DNA of 64,000 nucleotides from Sporosarcina luteola (GCF_023715585.1 NZ_JAMBOK010000004.1:1-64000); one strand, 5' to 3'; shown: positions 33,679 through 44,239, numbered from the stretch's first letter. Program-made: numbers and translations. Notes: generated from the letters alone by a model not told the origin.

Positions 33679-34578
33679 ATGTCATTGCAACTTGAAAACG
33701 TAACGAAGCGGTTCGGGGATTTCACCGCTGTAGATCAATTAAATCTAAGCGTAGATAAAGGCCAAATGTACGGATTCCTCGGCGCAAACGGGGCAGGCAA
33801 GACGACTACGTTCCGGATGATTCTAGGATTATTGAATGCGAACGAAGGAAATATTGCCTGGAACGATAATACGATTTCCTATGCAACAAGCCCTGAAATC
33901 GGCTATTTGCCTGAAGAGCGTGGACTGTATCCAAAGATGAAAGTTGAAGATCAGCTTATTTTCCTCGGCGAACTGCGTGGGATGAAAAAGGCGGATGCAA
34001 AGAAGTCGATTGATTATTGGCTCGAACGGTTTGAAGTTACGCAAAACAAGAACAAAAAGGTGGAGGAGCTGTCGAAAGGGAATCAGCAAAAGATTCAAGT
34101 CATTGCAGCACTTATGCATGATCCGAAGCTGCTCATCCTAGACGAACCGTTCTCGGGCCTTGACCCGGTGAACGTTGAAATGTTGAAGAAAGCAATCACC
34201 GATTTCAGGAATAACGGGGCGACCATCCTCTTTTCGAGCCATAGGATGGACCATGTGGAAGAATTATGTGAGAAGCTGAGCATCATCCATCACGGCAAGC
34301 AGATTGTCAGCGGATCGCTCCGGGATGTGAAACGGTCATTCGGCAGGCAAAATGTGCGAATCCGTTCCGATCATGACTTGACGGGACTCGATACCGTGCC
34401 GGGAGTCCTTACCGTTGCACATTCAGTCGAAGGGGCCGTATTCCAGATCGAGGATGAAAAAGTCGCGAATGATTTGCTTTCAGCAGCATTGCAAGCGGGG
34501 CCGATCCGTCATTTTGAAATTGAAGAGCCTTCCTTGCAGGACATTTTTATCGCAAAGGTGGGGAAAGAGTATGCGTGA
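33679..34578 (+). CDS. yhaQ: ABC transporter ATPase YhaQ (NatA-like)
   Basis: 299-residue ATPase: Walker A GANGAGKTT (~residue 36), signature LSKGNQQKIQ, Walker B LLILDEPFSGLDP and switch His in FSSHRMDHVEEL. It pairs with the YhaP permease encoded next (8-bp overlap). The pair resembles the NatAB sodium exporter and is regarded as a Na+ or toxic-compound efflux system. Same order as B. subtilis yhaQ-yhaP. Confidence 0.92.
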   Translation: MSLQLENVTKRFGDFTAVDQLNLSVDKGQMYGFLGANGAGKTTTFRMILGLLNANEGNIAWNDNTISYATSPEIGYLPEERGLYPKMKVEDQLIFLGELRGMKKADAKKSIDYWLERFEVTQNKNKKVEELSKGNQQKIQVIAALMHDPKLLILDEPFSGLDPVNVEMLKKAITDFRNNGATILFSSHRMDHVEELCEKLSIIHHGKQIVSGSLRDVKRSFGRQNVRIRSDHDLTGLDTVPGVLTVAHSVEGAVFQIEDEKVANDLLSAALQAGPIRHFEIEEPSLQDIFIAKVGKEYA

Positions 34579-35833
34579 GTTTTGGATCATTTTTAAACAG
34601 GCTTTTACGACGAAGGCCAAAGCAAAATCATTCATGATTACAACTGTCATTATGGTTGCTGCCATATTCCTGTTGGCGAACGTATCGAAAATAATTGATA
34701 CCGTTCAAGACTTGACTGGCGCTGGGCAATCCCAAAATGTCTTGCAAGTGGTAGATACGAGCGGGGTGCTCGTTGATCGGCTGCAAGCACAGCTAGCGCA
34801 AGGAAAAGATGAAATAACTATCGAAGAGGCCGATGAATCGGAGCAGATTCTTTCCGATAAAGTTTCCTCCGGAGATATCGATTCATTCCTGAGCCTTTCA
34901 GTCGATGGACAGGGAACAATCCATGCAAATTATACGACGATGAGCATGATGGACTTTTCATTGCCGATGCGCATCCAGGATGCATTGCAGTCGATCCAGG
35001 CGGAAATGAAAGCGGAGGAGCTTTCGTTGACGGGTGCACAAGTGCAAACATTATTTACACCCATTCAATTTGAGCAGAAAAATGTTTCTCCTTCAGCAAA
35101 ATCTGAAGAGGAACTGAACCAGGCGAGAGTCCTTGTCTATGTCCTCATGTTTGTCATCTATATGGCTGTGATCATGTATTCGTCAATGATTGCAATGGAT
35201 GTAGCAAATGAAAAATCTTCAAGGGTCATGGAAATCCTCATTTCGAGCGTCTCGCCGGTTAAGCATATGTTTGCAAAGGTACTCGGAATCGGTACGTTAG
35301 GGATTCTTCAGATCATCATTTATGGAATTGCGGGATATTTCGCCCTGAAAACATCGGCAACGGAAGTGCCTGGCGGATTTTCCGATTTCTTCAGTTTAAA
35401 GGATGTAAGCATCAGCACATTGGTGTATGCAGTCGTGTTCTTCCTGCTCGGATATTTCCTATATGCGACACTTGCCGCATTGTTAGGTTCATTGGTAAGC
35501 AGAACGGAAGATGTCCAGCAAATGATCATGCCGATGTCTATGCTTATTGTAGCGGCCTTCATCATCTCCGCAACGGGCTTAAGCAATCCTGAACTCGGCT
35601 ATGTGACGTATGCATCGTACTTCCCGTTCTTCACACCGCTCGTCATGTTTCTCCGGGTAGGGATGCTCGATTTGCCGATGTGGGAGCCGTTGCTGGCTAT
35701 ATTCATTACATTGTTGACGATTTTCATCCTCGGTTGGTTCGGAGCGAGAGTGTACCGTGGCGGCGTCCTCATGTATGGACCTTCACGATCACTGAAAGAC
35801 ATCAAAAAAGCAATTCAATTAGGGAAAGAGTGA
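34571..35833 (+). CDS. yhaP: ABC-2 type permease YhaP (NatB-like)
   Basis: 420-residue membrane subunit: one N-terminal helix (~20-40), a large extracytoplasmic domain (~50-190) and five or six helices (~195-395). The ABC-2 motif NEKSSRVMEILISSVSPVKH sits in the cytoplasmic loop after the second helix. ATG at 34571 overlaps the yhaQ 3' end; the longer frame from 34415 is a shadow of yhaQ. Works with YhaQ in efflux. A wobble-rich terminator follows. Confidence 0.92.
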   Translation: MREFWIIFKQAFTTKAKAKSFMITTVIMVAAIFLLANVSKIIDTVQDLTGAGQSQNVLQVVDTSGVLVDRLQAQLAQGKDEITIEEADESEQILSDKVSSGDIDSFLSLSVDGQGTIHANYTTMSMMDFSLPMRIQDALQSIQAEMKAEELSLTGAQVQTLFTPIQFEQKNVSPSAKSEEELNQARVLVYVLMFVIYMAVIMYSSMIAMDVANEKSSRVMEILISSVSPVKHMFAKVLGIGTLGILQIIIYGIAGYFALKTSATEVPGGFSDFFSLKDVSISTLVYAVVFFLLGYFLYATLAALLGSLVSRTEDVQQMIMPMSMLIVAAFIISATGLSNPELGYVTYASYFPFFTPLVMFLRVGMLDLPMWEPLLAIFITLLTIFILGWFGARVYRGGVLMYGPSRSLKDIKKAIQLGKE

Positions 35834-35838
35834 TACTT

Positions 35839-35878
35839 GCCGTTTTTCGTCGTGAAGTTCGACGGAGAGCGGCTTTTT
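35839..35878 (+). terminator. Terminator of yhaQP
   Basis: 14-bp stem, 35839-35852 with 35860-35873, including several G-T pairs (GCCG...GTCG / CGAC...CGGC), followed by TTTTT. Confidence 0.65.
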
Positions 35879-35921
35879 CGATGTCTAGCTCCGCTTTTAT
35901 TTATTTCTATTACTCTTCCTC

Positions 35922-35933
35922 ATATGGTAAAAT
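35922..35933 (+). promoter_or_regulatory. Candidate extended -10 promoter of yhaONM
   Basis: ATATGGTAAAAT: TG one base ahead of a TAAAAT -10 hexamer, 36 bp before the yhaO start. Similar TGGTAAAAT boxes occur before ecsA, uvrB and hprK. Confidence 0.5.
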
Positions 35934-35969
35934 TAGAACAAATATTCGTCAGGAAGGGGGGAGTGCTCC

Positions 35970-37199
35970 TTGTCTACAATCCGTTTTCTCCATACGGCTG
36001 ATTTGCATCTCGACAGTCCTTTTAAAGGGATGACAGGACTGCCGCCAGCACGTTTGAATGAATTGCGGGAAAGCACGTTCACCGCATTCAACCGATTAAT
36101 TGACTATGCAGTGGAGACATCTCCGGACTTCATCGTAATTGTAGGCGATATCTATGATGGTGAAGACCGTAGCTTACGTGCACAACGGAAGTTCCAAGAG
36201 GGAATGGAAAGACTCCATGAAGCTCGGATTCCTGTCTATGTCTCGTATGGAAACCATGATCATCTGAGTGGGAATTGGACCCGTTTCGAACTGCCGCCGA
36301 ATGTCCACGAATTTTCAGGGGACGTTGAAGAAGTATCATTAACAGTCAGAGGCATGGACGTTGTACTCCATGGCTTCAGTTATCCGAACAGGCATGTCCG
36401 GGAAGAAATGATCAGCAAGTACCCGGCCGCTTCAGACACTGACTTTTTCCATATCGGACTATTGCACGGCAGTCTCGCCGGAAATGAAACGCATGCAGTC
36501 TATTCTCCTTTCACGATTGGGGAGCTGCAATCGAAGCATTATGATTACTGGGCACTGGGCCATATCCATGTACGCCAGCACTTATCGGAAGATCCACCGA
36601 TTGTCTATCCGGGGAATATCCAAGGACGCCATCGGAATGAATCAGGTGAAAAAGGATTCTACGAAGTGGAGCTCAGTAAATCGGAGGCGATCCTTTCATT
36701 CATTCCGACATCAGCCGTTCATTTCGGGAACATCCAAATCCCTTGCGTCGATATACGCCATGCGAATGAACTGCTATCCGTCTGTGAGGACGCGCTTCTA
36801 TCATTCGTTTCCGAACATGGGCCTTCCGTCGTCGATGTTGAAATTCTCAATCTAGACGAGGAGACCGCCGCCTTTTTTGCACAGACAGCCGAAGACATAT
36901 GGCTTGAAGCAATCCGTGAAATGTTGGATATGAATGAACCTTTTGTGTGGGTACAGCGTTTGACCGTAACAAATACTTTCTATCGGCAAGAAAATAATTC
37001 GCTTCTGGAATCCGTTCTTGGACATGTCGACAGCTGGTCGGAAAACGACTGGAAGCGGGTGCTTGGAGACGTTTATCAACATGTCCGTACAGCGCGATAT
37101 CTTGACCCGTTGAAGGAAGAAGACATTAAGGATTTACGCAATGAAGTGGAGAAGCTCTTATTGAATGAATTGCCGACAGTGCTGGAGGTGAATAGGTGA
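35970..37199 (+). CDS. yhaO: DNA repair exonuclease subunit YhaO (SbcD/Mre11-like)
   Basis: 409-residue phosphoesterase with the Mre11-type motifs ADLHLDSPF, VGDIYDGED, SYGNHDHLSG, GLLHGSLAGNE and ALGHIHVRQ, which bind two Mn ions. It is thought to act with the SMC-like YhaN encoded next as a nuclease complex on DNA ends. TTG start with GGAAGGGGGG upstream. The stop overlaps the yhaN start (GTGA). Same order yhaO-yhaN-yhaM as in B. subtilis. Confidence 0.92.
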   Translation: MSTIRFLHTADLHLDSPFKGMTGLPPARLNELRESTFTAFNRLIDYAVETSPDFIVIVGDIYDGEDRSLRAQRKFQEGMERLHEARIPVYVSYGNHDHLSGNWTRFELPPNVHEFSGDVEEVSLTVRGMDVVLHGFSYPNRHVREEMISKYPAASDTDFFHIGLLHGSLAGNETHAVYSPFTIGELQSKHYDYWALGHIHVRQHLSEDPPIVYPGNIQGRHRNESGEKGFYEVELSKSEAILSFIPTSAVHFGNIQIPCVDIRHANELLSVCEDALLSFVSEHGPSVVDVEILNLDEETAAFFAQTAEDIWLEAIREMLDMNEPFVWVQRLTVTNTFYRQENNSLLESVLGHVDSWSENDWKRVLGDVYQHVRTARYLDPLKEEDIKDLRNEVEKLLLNELPTVLEVNR

Positions 37200-40084
37200 A
37201 AATTCGAAAGCTAGTCATTTACGGCTTCGGGAAGCATGAAAACAAGACGATTGATTTCCGTGACGGTATAAATGTAATTTACGGCCACAATGAAGCGGGT
37301 AAGACAACGATCCAGCAATTCATCGTGCAGACGCTTTTCGGCTTTCCGCAGAAGAATAGCGCGCAGTTGCGCTATGAACCGAAAGCGGGCGGCAAGTTCG
37401 GCGGTCAAGTCCATTTGCATGATGAAGTCTATGGCAATTGCATAGTTGAACGGGTGCAAGGAAAGTCATCGGGGGACGTCACCGTCTATTTCGAGGATGG
37501 CACGCAAGGCGGGGAAGAGGCTTTACAAGCATTGGTACGGCAATACGACCGTGCTTCATTCGAATCGATCTTCTCGTTTTCCATTCTTCAATTGCAAGGC
37601 TTCGAACGGATGGACGAGACCGAATTAAGCCGGACGCTCCTATCTTCGGGCACGACAGGGGTCGACACATTATTGCGTGTTGAAAAAAAGATGGAGAAGG
37701 AAATGGGGGATTTATTCAAGAAATCCGGCCGGAATCCTGAAATGAACATTCGGGCTAATGAGTTAAGAGAATTGGAGAAAGAGCTGAAAAGCGAGCAAGA
37801 ACGCATGGCAACCTTTGCCCCGAAAATGGATAGGATCCATGACATTGAACGGGAAAGGCAGGAAGCGAAAGCGGCATATGAATCATTGCGGGCGCATTAT
37901 CGGGCTCTCGGACTGGAGCTGCAATTAGTGCCGTTGAAAGAGCGGAAGCGTAACCTGACAAGAAGGCTGGACGAAGTACGAAAGTCTTCCTTTCCGTCTG
38001 ACGGCATACGCCGCTATGAGATGATCAGCAGCCGATTGACGGAGTTGGAGGCGAAGAGGAGCGGTATGCAAGCTGAGCTAACGGTGATGGCGGAGAAAAT
38101 GCCTACTGATCCGCGCCCTGAAATGCTCATGGAAATGGAGCGATTGCTTGCACGCGAGCCGGAATGGCATGAGTGGCGGTCATCTGTTGGTTCAATTCGT
38201 GAAAGGCTAGCCCAAATGAATGTGAAGAGGATGCGGCTGCTCGATCGATTAGGATTGGAGGAATCGGACGAACTGTTGGAAGCGGACGTTTCGATTCATC
38301 AGGAAGAGTATCTATACGGTCAACTGCAGGAAATGAATGAAATGAACCAACAGATCGGTTATATCGATCGGCAGCTTACCCAATTGGAGAACGAACTGCG
38401 CGACATTCGAACCGACCAGCTTTCACTGCAAAAGGATTCCCCCACGGAAGCGAAGAGGAAACAAGCGGAAGAGTGGCCGTCGATCCGAAGACGATTGGCT
38501 GAAGCGAAAGCGTATGTACAAATGAGCCGCTCAAGTCGGGAGGATGGAAACCCGCAGCTGCTTTGGATGCTTCTGGTTGTCGCAGCCATCATCTCCATAG
38601 TAGGGCTGATCGGGGGTCAATGGCTAGTCGTGGGACTTGGTGCGTGCTTAGCGGTCATTGCCGTCCTTTCAAAATTTGGCAAGCGCAGCGACCAGCCGTC
38701 ATCGAAGACTTTTGAAATGGAGCGGCTAATCAACGAATATGCAGGACAGGAAGCGGAGATGGAAGCGCTCGTCGGAAAATTGCAAGACTATGAACAGAGG
38801 CAGAGACTGCTAGCGGAGTCAGCCAAGGCGATTGAACGGAAAATGGGTGTGCTAGAGGAAGAGTACGGGGCAATTGTACAGAAGAAGGAACGTCTTGAAG
38901 AAGCAATCAGTGAATTCTTTGTTGCCTATGGCTTGCGGAAAATCCCGAATCCGGGCATCCTTCATGAGTTTTTCGGCATGGCACGCTCGTTGCAGGAAAT
39001 AGAACGCGAGCTCGTAGACGCCGCCCGGCAATCTGAAGAGTTACAAGGAAAAATTCACATGAGGCAAACTGAGATTGACCGGCTTGTTCCGGCGGGAGCA
39101 TCCGAATCATCCATCTATGAGAAATTGCGGTCTGACTATCTGTCGTTAAAAGAAGAAGCGCAAACGTTTAATGCTCTCACGAAAAAGATTGAAGAAATTC
39201 AAATGCAGAAACAGGAAGCGGGAGAGCTGTTATCTGCTTTGCGCAGCCAACAACTTGATTTATTCACGGAAGCAGAAGTGGAGACGGAAGAGCAGTATTA
39301 TCAAGCTTATGCCGATTATCAGGAAACGTTGACGTTGTTGCAGCAACTTGAAGATATCGAATCCCAGTTGGCAGTGCATGGCACAGTTGAGGATGGTAGT
39401 GGTCGTTCGGAAGGAGAGCTTCGGGAAGAAATCCACAATGCCGAAAGTCGTTTAGCAGACCTCGAAGAAGTTATCAATTCGCTTGTGACGGAAAAGGCAG
39501 CTCTGGAAGTTGAAACGGAGAAGCTGTTGACGGATGATTCCTATCAGCGGAAACAGCAACTGTTTGAGGCGAAGAAGGCGGAGTTTGCCGAGCTTGCGAA
39601 ACAATGGTCGGTCCGCCAGGCAATCGTAGAAGCGATCAAAGGCATGATGGGGGAATTGAAGGAGAAGAAGCTGCCCGAAGTGCTGAACAGTGCGGAACAA
39701 CTGTTTAGTGAACTGACGGGGGGCACTTACATGGCACTCGCATTATCGGAAAATGGTTACTTCCAGGCGGTTGGCCAAGATGGAAGGCGGTATCCGATCA
39801 TTGAGCTGAGTCAGGCGACGAAGGAACAGGCGTATATTGCATTGCGCTTGTCGCTTGCAGCGGCAAAAGAAAAGACAGCTCCATTTCCACTGTTATTGGA
39901 TGATCCTTTTGTCCATTTTGACGAAACGAGGTCTTCACGTATGTTTGAAATAATGGAACGGTTAAGTGCGAAGCATCAGTTCATCTATTTCACGTGTCAT
40001 GATAAGATAGTAGAATACTGGACAAATGCAACGATTATTAACGTTTCCGACAGTGGAAGCGCCAAGGGGGCGATGATAAGGTGA
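37196..40084 (+). CDS. yhaN: SbcC/Rad50-like ATPase YhaN
   Basis: 962-residue AAA/SMC-like ATPase. N-terminal Walker [11 protein letters not shown] (~residue 30), long coiled coils (~170-430 and ~510-830) and a C-terminal Walker [14 protein letters not shown] (~900). Unusually for a Rad50-type protein, but as in YhaN, the middle has two hydrophobic segments (about residues 453-492), suggesting membrane attachment. GTG start overlapping yhaO; its own stop overlaps yhaM. Partner of YhaO. Confidence 0.92.
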   Translation: MKIRKLVIYGFGKHENKTIDFRDGINVIYGHNEAGKTTIQQFIVQTLFGFPQKNSAQLRYEPKAGGKFGGQVHLHDEVYGNCIVERVQGKSSGDVTVYFEDGTQGGEEALQALVRQYDRASFESIFSFSILQLQGFERMDETELSRTLLSSGTTGVDTLLRVEKKMEKEMGDLFKKSGRNPEMNIRANELRELEKELKSEQERMATFAPKMDRIHDIERERQEAKAAYESLRAHYRALGLELQLVPLKERKRNLTRRLDEVRKSSFPSDGIRRYEMISSRLTELEAKRSGMQAELTVMAEKMPTDPRPEMLMEMERLLAREPEWHEWRSSVGSIRERLAQMNVKRMRLLDRLGLEESDELLEADVSIHQEEYLYGQLQEMNEMNQQIGYIDRQLTQLENELRDIRTDQLSLQKDSPTEAKRKQAEEWPSIRRRLAEAKAYVQMSRSSREDGNPQLLWMLLVVAAIISIVGLIGGQWLVVGLGACLAVIAVLSKFGKRSDQPSSKTFEMERLINEYAGQEAEMEALVGKLQDYEQRQRLLAESAKAIERKMGVLEEEYGAIVQKKERLEEAISEFFVAYGLRKIPNPGILHEFFGMARSLQEIERELVDAARQSEELQGKIHMRQTEIDRLVPAGASESSIYEKLRSDYLSLKEEAQTFNALTKKIEEIQMQKQEAGELLSALRSQQLDLFTEAEVETEEQYYQAYADYQETLTLLQQLEDIESQLAVHGTVEDGSGRSEGELREEIHNAESRLADLEEVINSLVTEKAALEVETEKLLTDDSYQRKQQLFEAKKAEFAELAKQWSVRQAIVEAIKGMMGELKEKKLPEVLNSAEQLFSELTGGTYMALALSENGYFQAVGQDGRRYPIIELSQATKEQAYIALRLSLAAAKEKTAPFPLLLDDPFVHFDETRSSRMFEIMERLSAKHQFIYFTCHDKIVEYWTNATIINVSDSGSAKGAMIR

Positions 40085-41019
40085 AGAAAATATTGGAACA
40101 TCAAGTCGGGGAGCCGGTTGAGCTTTATTTGCTCATTAAACAATCGACAAAGGGGATCACCCAACAGGGAAGTCCGTTTATGACACTCATTTTGCAAGAT
40201 AAAAGCGGTGATATCGAGGCAAAGCTTTGGGATGCCGGTGAAGAGCATGAACGTCTGTATGCGGCTGCAACAATCGTCAAAGTCGGCGGAGAAGTGCATG
40301 AATACAGAGGGAAAAATCAACTGCGCATTAAAAGCATCCGCCCTGCGAAAGAAGATGAAGGCGTGACGATTTCGGATCTCGTCCCATCTTCCGCAAAGAG
40401 CAAGGAAGTGCTTTATGAAGAGTTGTTGCAATACTTCTTCGAAATGAAAAATCCACATATCCAGCGGATCACGAGACATCTATTGAAAAAACACCAAGCA
40501 GATTTCCTCGTTTACCCTGCTGCGACAAGGAACCATCATGATTATGTATCCGGGCTTCTAGATCATGTCGTTTCCATGTTAAAGCTCGGAAAGTCGATCG
40601 CTGAATTATATCCTTCTTTGAATAAGGATCTTTTATATGCAGGCATCATCCTACACGATGTCGGGAAAGTGATCGAGCTATCCGGACCGGTCGGTACGCA
40701 ATATACGGTGGAAGGGAACTTGCTCGGCCATATTACAATTATGGTGAATGAAATATCGAAAGCGGCGGACGAACTCGAAATTCATGGGGAAGAAGTGATG
40801 CTTCTTCAGCATATGGTCCTTTCCCACCATGGCAAAGAGGAGTGGGGGAGCCCGAAACGTCCGATGTTGATGGAAGCGGAAATTCTTCATTATATCGATA
40901 ATATCGATGCGAAAATGAATATGCTTGATCGGGCGATGTCCAAGACGGCGAACGGTGAATTCACGGAAAGAATCTTCCCTCTCGACAACCGATCTTTCTA
41001 CAAACCGAATATTGAATGA
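40081..41019 (+). CDS. yhaM: 3'-5' exoribonuclease YhaM
   Basis: 312-residue nuclease: an N-terminal OB-fold (residues ~15-90) and an HD domain with [28 protein letters not shown] and [12 protein letters not shown]. YhaM degrades RNA (and DNA) from 3' ends in a Mn-dependent manner. GTG start overlapping the yhaN stop, so the three genes form a coupled operon ending at the terminator at 41021. Confidence 0.94.
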   Translation: MKKILEHQVGEPVELYLLIKQSTKGITQQGSPFMTLILQDKSGDIEAKLWDAGEEHERLYAAATIVKVGGEVHEYRGKNQLRIKSIRPAKEDEGVTISDLVPSSAKSKEVLYEELLQYFFEMKNPHIQRITRHLLKKHQADFLVYPAATRNHHDYVSGLLDHVVSMLKLGKSIAELYPSLNKDLLYAGIILHDVGKVIELSGPVGTQYTVEGNLLGHITIMVNEISKAADELEIHGEEVMLLQHMVLSHHGKEEWGSPKRPMLMEAEILHYIDNIDAKMNMLDRAMSKTANGEFTERIFPLDNRSFYKPNIE

Positions 41020-41020
41020 C

Positions 41021-41073
41021 AAAAAGGGCTGCTGCAAGTCGATGGATAATCGAATTGCAGACAGCCCTTTTCT
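41021..41073. terminator. Bidirectional terminator between yhaM and prsA
   Basis: AAAAGGGCTG / CAGCCCTTTT outer stem with further inner CTGCAA/TTGCAG pairing, and A/T tracts on both sides. Confidence 0.85.
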
Positions 41074-41079
41074 TCTATC

Positions 41080-41964
41080 TTATTTCTTTTCTTTATCTTC
41101 CTTATCGGCAGTTGCAGGCAAGTAGCTGTCCAAAGCATTTTTGAACTCATCGACTTTAATATCAACATCAGCCGCTTTAATCAATTCTTGAAGCTTCTCT
41201 TCGAATTGGACACGTTTCAATCCATCTTCGATTTCTGTTTTTATTTCTTCTTCCGTCTTTTCAGTTTCCGCTTTACGAGTGTCAAGCAATTCAATGATAT
41301 GGTAACCGAAGCTTGTCTTTACAGGTTCGCTGATTTCACCTTTTTTAAGGGAATACGCCGCATCTTCAAACTCTTGTACCATTTTGCCCGGACCGAACCA
41401 TCCGAGGTCTCCGCCTGTTTGCTCAGCTACAGGCTCAGTGGAATATTCCTTCGCCAATTCAGCGAAATCTCCACCTTCCTTCAATTTCGCCAATACCTCT
41501 TTAGCGGTCTTTTCGTCTTTAACAACGATATGGCGAGCGTGAAGTTCCGTTTTTGCACGTTCCACGCCTTTAGCGACATCTTCTTCAGACACTTTCAATG
41601 ACTCGATCATTTTCTTCTGAATCATTTGAGATTTTACGTTCTTTTCAAAGAATTTTTCAGTGACGCCTTGTTGCTGGAGATACATATCGAAATTATCTCC
41701 AAGTGCCTCTTTTTGTGATTTAACTTCATCTTTCCATTCCTTGTCCGAAACTTTATACTCCGTTTCCAACACTTGTTGAAGAAGCAAGTTTTCCATTACT
41801 GGTAGGCCAACTGCATCTTTCATTTCCTCATATAGATCTTCTTTTGTAATTGTTCCGACTTTTGTTGTGGCGATGATTTCCTCATCAGCCGCTTTTTGAT
41901 CACTGCATGCAGCCATTGTTAATACGGAGGCTGCCATTGTCATAGCAAGGACTGTCTTTTTCAT
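41080..41964 (-). CDS. prsA: Foldase lipoprotein PrsA
   Basis: 294-residue lipoprotein that helps exported proteins fold on the outer face of the membrane. The lipobox is LTMAAC near residue 19, after a basic and hydrophobic signal. A parvulin PPIase domain spans ~135-230 (ELHARHIVVKDEKTAKEVLA, TGGDLGWFGPGKMV, KTSFGYHIIELLD). The C-terminal end is very rich in Asp, Glu and Lys. AGGGGAG lies upstream of the ATG, and a TTGTTT/TATAGT promoter is at 42031-42003. Confidence 0.96.
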   Translation of the reverse strand: MKKTVLAMTMAASVLTMAACSDQKAADEEIIATTKVGTITKEDLYEEMKDAVGLPVMENLLLQQVLETEYKVSDKEWKDEVKSQKEALGDNFDMYLQQQGVTEKFFEKNVKSQMIQKKMIESLKVSEEDVAKGVERAKTELHARHIVVKDEKTAKEVLAKLKEGGDFAELAKEYSTEPVAEQTGGDLGWFGPGKMVQEFEDAAYSLKKGEISEPVKTSFGYHIIELLDTRKAETEKTEEEIKTEIEDGLKRVQFEEKLQELIKAADVDIKVDEFKNALDSYLPATADKEDKEKK

Positions 41965-42002
41965 GGTTTTTTCTCCCCTAACTTTTCTCTACAACAGTTG
42001 AT

Positions 42003-42031
42003 ACTATACCATAAAAACGATCATAAAACAA
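42003..42031 (-). promoter_or_regulatory. Candidate promoter of prsA
   Basis: On the minus strand: TTGTTT, 17-bp spacer and TATAGT with an upstream TGG (extended -10), 38 bp from the prsA start. Confidence 0.5.
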
Positions 42032-42105
42032 AAAGGTTCCTCGCCAAATGCCTAAAACGGTCTATCAATGGTTGCATAGGATACAAGGAGAGAGGAGGTG
42101 CCGCA

Positions 42106-42198
42106 ATGAGTGGATATGGCCAAGGCTCTTCTGGATTCGCTTTGATTGTTGTGTTGTTCATTTTGTTGATCATCGTCGGAGCAGCGTTCATTTACTAA
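42106..42198 (+). CDS. YjcZ-family small membrane protein, 30 residues
   Basis: Tiny protein starting MSGYGQGSSGFALIVVLFIL and ending in a hydrophobic stretch with IIVGAAFIY. The Gly/Ser/Tyr-rich head followed by one membrane span is the hallmark of the YjcZ family, expressed during sporulation in bacilli. AGAGGAGG gives a strong ribosome site. Own terminator follows. Confidence 0.85.
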   Translation: MSGYGQGSSGFALIVVLFILLIIVGAAFIY

Positions 42199-42202
42199 TA
42201 GA

Positions 42203-42240
42203 AAATGCCCAACTCCCTAGTAAAGGGGTTGGGCTTTTCT
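42203..42240 (+). terminator. Terminator after yjcZ-like gene
   Basis: GCCCAACTCC/GGGGTTGGGC stem (one G-T) followed by TTTT. Confidence 0.85.
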
Positions 42241-42244
42241 GCTT

Positions 42245-42430
42245 TTACACATTCAACAGCACTTCAAGATAGAACGAAAGAATCAAAATCGTAATTAGGA
42301 TGTTGACAGTGCGATATATTTTAGGCTGCTTTTCTTCTGGGATCTCGCGTGATTGACATAACGCGAATGTCATCTTGTTGATTTGGAATAAATAAAACAA
42401 TGAGAACATGACTGTAACGATAAGGATCAA
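42245..42430 (-). CDS. Small two-helix membrane protein, 61 residues
   Basis: TTG at 42430 has AGAGGAGG seven bases upstream; the product begins (M)ILIVTVMFSLFYLFQINKM and ends ILITILILSFYLEVLLNV. Two hydrophobic helices are joined by a charged stretch (SREIPEEKQPKIYR). Not recognised. Lies downstream of hpr on the same strand. Confidence 0.6.
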   Translation of the reverse strand: MILIVTVMFSLFYLFQINKMTFALCQSREIPEEKQPKIYRTVNILITILILSFYLEVLLNV

Positions 42431-42489
42431 ATCAATTCCTCCTCTTTCAACCTTCACTTCATCATAGCAGAATCATGGCGGGAATGACA

Positions 42490-43089
42490 TTATTTTTCAT
42501 CGGCTGTCTGCAATTCAGCGGTCTCTTGCAATTCTCTTTCAGTGTGGTTCAAGGAGGCAAGGTCATCGTCAAATGTATGATCGATCCGTTTGAAACCAAG
42601 TTCGAAGATTTCCATGAAATCTTCCCCGTAAATATTCCGGATGACGGACATGACTTCTAAAAACTCAGGGAACTTCCCGTAGATGCTTTTCATCGGAAGC
42701 GAGCCGTCCAGGATTCCATGATCTGAGTCATAATAGCGTTCGTTCATGCCGTTGAGTAATTCTTCACCTTCCGCGGTGACAGATACATATGTATTGCGAC
42801 GATCGTCGTCTTTCTTGAAGAATTGGAGGTATCCCCGCTCTTCAAGCTTTTTTGAAAAGTTGAAAGCTGTAGAGACATGCATGACGCCGAATTTTGCGAC
42901 GTCTGAAATGGTTGCTCCTTGAAGATGGTAAGCGATCCAGAGGATATGGTGTTCATTAATATTCAAGTCATAAGGTTTTATCCATTGCTGCCAATCCTTT
43001 TCTACTGCTTTCCAAAGTGCTTTTGACATCTGGGCAACGCGTTGACTATAAATCATTGCTTCTTTTGGTGAAAAATTTTGCTCAGTCAT
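42490..43089 (-). CDS. hpr: MarR-family transition-state regulator ScoC (Hpr)
   Basis: 199-residue DNA-binding repressor of exoprotease, sporulation and other stationary-phase genes. MarR-type winged helix visible at residues ~45-115 ([56 protein letters not shown]). The C-terminal part is the Hpr-specific extension. ATG at 43089 with GGAGG upstream. Its position between prsA and yhaH is the same as in B. subtilis. Confidence 0.93.
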   Translation of the reverse strand: MTEQNFSPKEAMIYSQRVAQMSKALWKAVEKDWQQWIKPYDLNINEHHILWIAYHLQGATISDVAKFGVMHVSTAFNFSKKLEERGYLQFFKKDDDRRNTYVSVTAEGEELLNGMNERYYDSDHGILDGSLPMKSIYGKFPEFLEVMSVIRNIYGEDFMEIFELGFKRIDHTFDDDLASLNHTERELQETAELQTADEK

Positions 43090-43348
43090 GAAATACCTCC
43101 AACATCAAATAGTTTGTCTTTTTTCATTATAGCAGGAAAATATCAAATAAAAAAGTTGAAATTCCAAAAATACTATATATTCATAAATAATTTGAGGTTA
43201 TACTGTTATAGTGGTTAGGTTTTCCAATCTAGTTTTAGCTATATTAAATAATAGCATACAAATGCTTTCCGTTCCGTCGCTCGCATTATTAGTAAAATCG
43301 AATAGAAACATATTTCTATTTCTAGAATTAGTAAAGGGGATGCGCGTA

Positions 43349-43789
43349 ATGATGGAGGGCTTTTTAAAAGTTGAAGACGTACTTGAGAATTACACAACGG
43401 CAATCTACGAAAAAGATGTTGAAAAGTTCCTATCCATGTATTCTCCAGAAGTGCATATTTATGATTGCTGGGGGAACTGGGAGAGCAAGGGTATTTCTTC
43501 ATGGAAGGAAAATGTGGTGGACTGGTTTAATGGACTGAGTGAGGATGGTTTTTTACTAAACGTTGAGTTTAATGATCAAATTGTGGAGGAAAATTCAGAT
43601 CTCGCATTCGTACATTGCGCGGTAACATTTGCTGCTCACCAAGAAGATTCTAGTGAGAAAATTCGTCAAATAACAAATCGGTTCACGTATGGTTTGAAAA
43701 AAGTGAATGGATCATGGGTCATCGCTCATGAACATTCATCTCTGCCTATAAATATGGAAACTGGTAAGGGGATTTTTAACTTGAGGTGA
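43349..43789 (+). CDS. SnoaL/NTF2-like protein
   Basis: 146-residue protein with an NTF2-like alpha+beta barrel: VEDVLENYTTAIYEKDVEKF, SPEVHIYDCWGNWES, then beta-strands ending RFTYGLKKVNGSWVIAHEHS. This fold is used by ketosteroid isomerase-like enzymes and by binding proteins; no activity can be named. The second ATG (43349) is spaced best from AAAGGGG. Diverges from hpr; not part of the usual yha order, so likely a local insertion. Confidence 0.75.
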   Translation: MMEGFLKVEDVLENYTTAIYEKDVEKFLSMYSPEVHIYDCWGNWESKGISSWKENVVDWFNGLSEDGFLLNVEFNDQIVEENSDLAFVHCAVTFAAHQEDSSEKIRQITNRFTYGLKKVNGSWVIAHEHSSLPINMETGKGIFNLR

Positions 43790-43799
43790 AAAAGGAACA

Positions 43800-43819
43800 C
43801 TGCTGGTAAGCAGCTTTTT
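43800..43819 (+). terminator. Terminator of the NTF2-like gene
   Basis: CTGCT/AGCAG stem with 4-nt loop followed by CTTTTT, 11 bp after the stop. Confidence 0.65.
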
Positions 43820-43830
43820 ACTAACAAAAC

Positions 43831-43866
43831 GATAGCCAAACTCAATAGATATCGAGTTTGGCTATC
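43831..43866 (-). terminator. Long perfect hairpin downstream of yhaH
   Basis: 13-bp perfect stem GATAGCCAAACTC/GAGTTTGGCTATC. On the minus strand it is followed by GTTTTG, a weak T tract, after yhaH. Confidence 0.6.
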
Positions 43867-43876
43867 ATCATGTCTA

Positions 43877-44239
43877 TCATTTTTGTTGCTCTGCTATCGA
43901 TTGTTCCAACTCTGCTAGAGAAGTCTGGATCGCTGACAGTTCCTTTTCGAGCTTGAGTCTGTTCGATTCCGTCGAGAGTTGCCATTCTTCGATCGATCCC
44001 TTAATGCCATTGACTGCATCAGGAACCAACTCTTTCGCTTCCTTCGTCATATGTGTGATAGAGTCTTTCAACTCAGCGATCCTTCCTTTAACGTCACTCA
44101 ATTTATGCTTCATGTCAGTCGAAGCGCTTCTAACAGACGAGCGGATTTCGCTACCCGTTTGTGGAGTGGAAAATAATACAGTGACAGCGGCCGTCACCGA
44201 ACCTGCAAGTAAACCCGCCAAAAACGTAGATGCTTTCAT
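43877..44239 (-). CDS. yhaH: YtxH-domain protein YhaH
   Basis: 120-residue protein: short N-terminal membrane helix (FLAGLLAGSVTAAVTVLFS) and a long amphipathic helical tail, the layout of YtxH/YhaH proteins. ATG at 44239 has GAAAGGAG upstream; the in-frame ATG 18 bp earlier overlaps that site. Expression of B. subtilis yhaH is linked to SigB; function unknown. Lies between hpr and trpP as in B. subtilis. Confidence 0.85.
   Translation of the reverse strand: MKASTFLAGLLAGSVTAAVTVLFSTPQTGSEIRSSVRSASTDMKHKLSDVKGRIAELKDSITHMTKEAKELVPDAVNGIKGSIEEWQLSTESNRLKLEKELSAIQTSLAELEQSIAEQQK

Noticed and set aside
34415..34570. 52-residue N-terminal extension of YhaP
   Set aside because: It overlaps yhaQ in another frame and lacks a ribosome site; the family starts at MREFWIIF.
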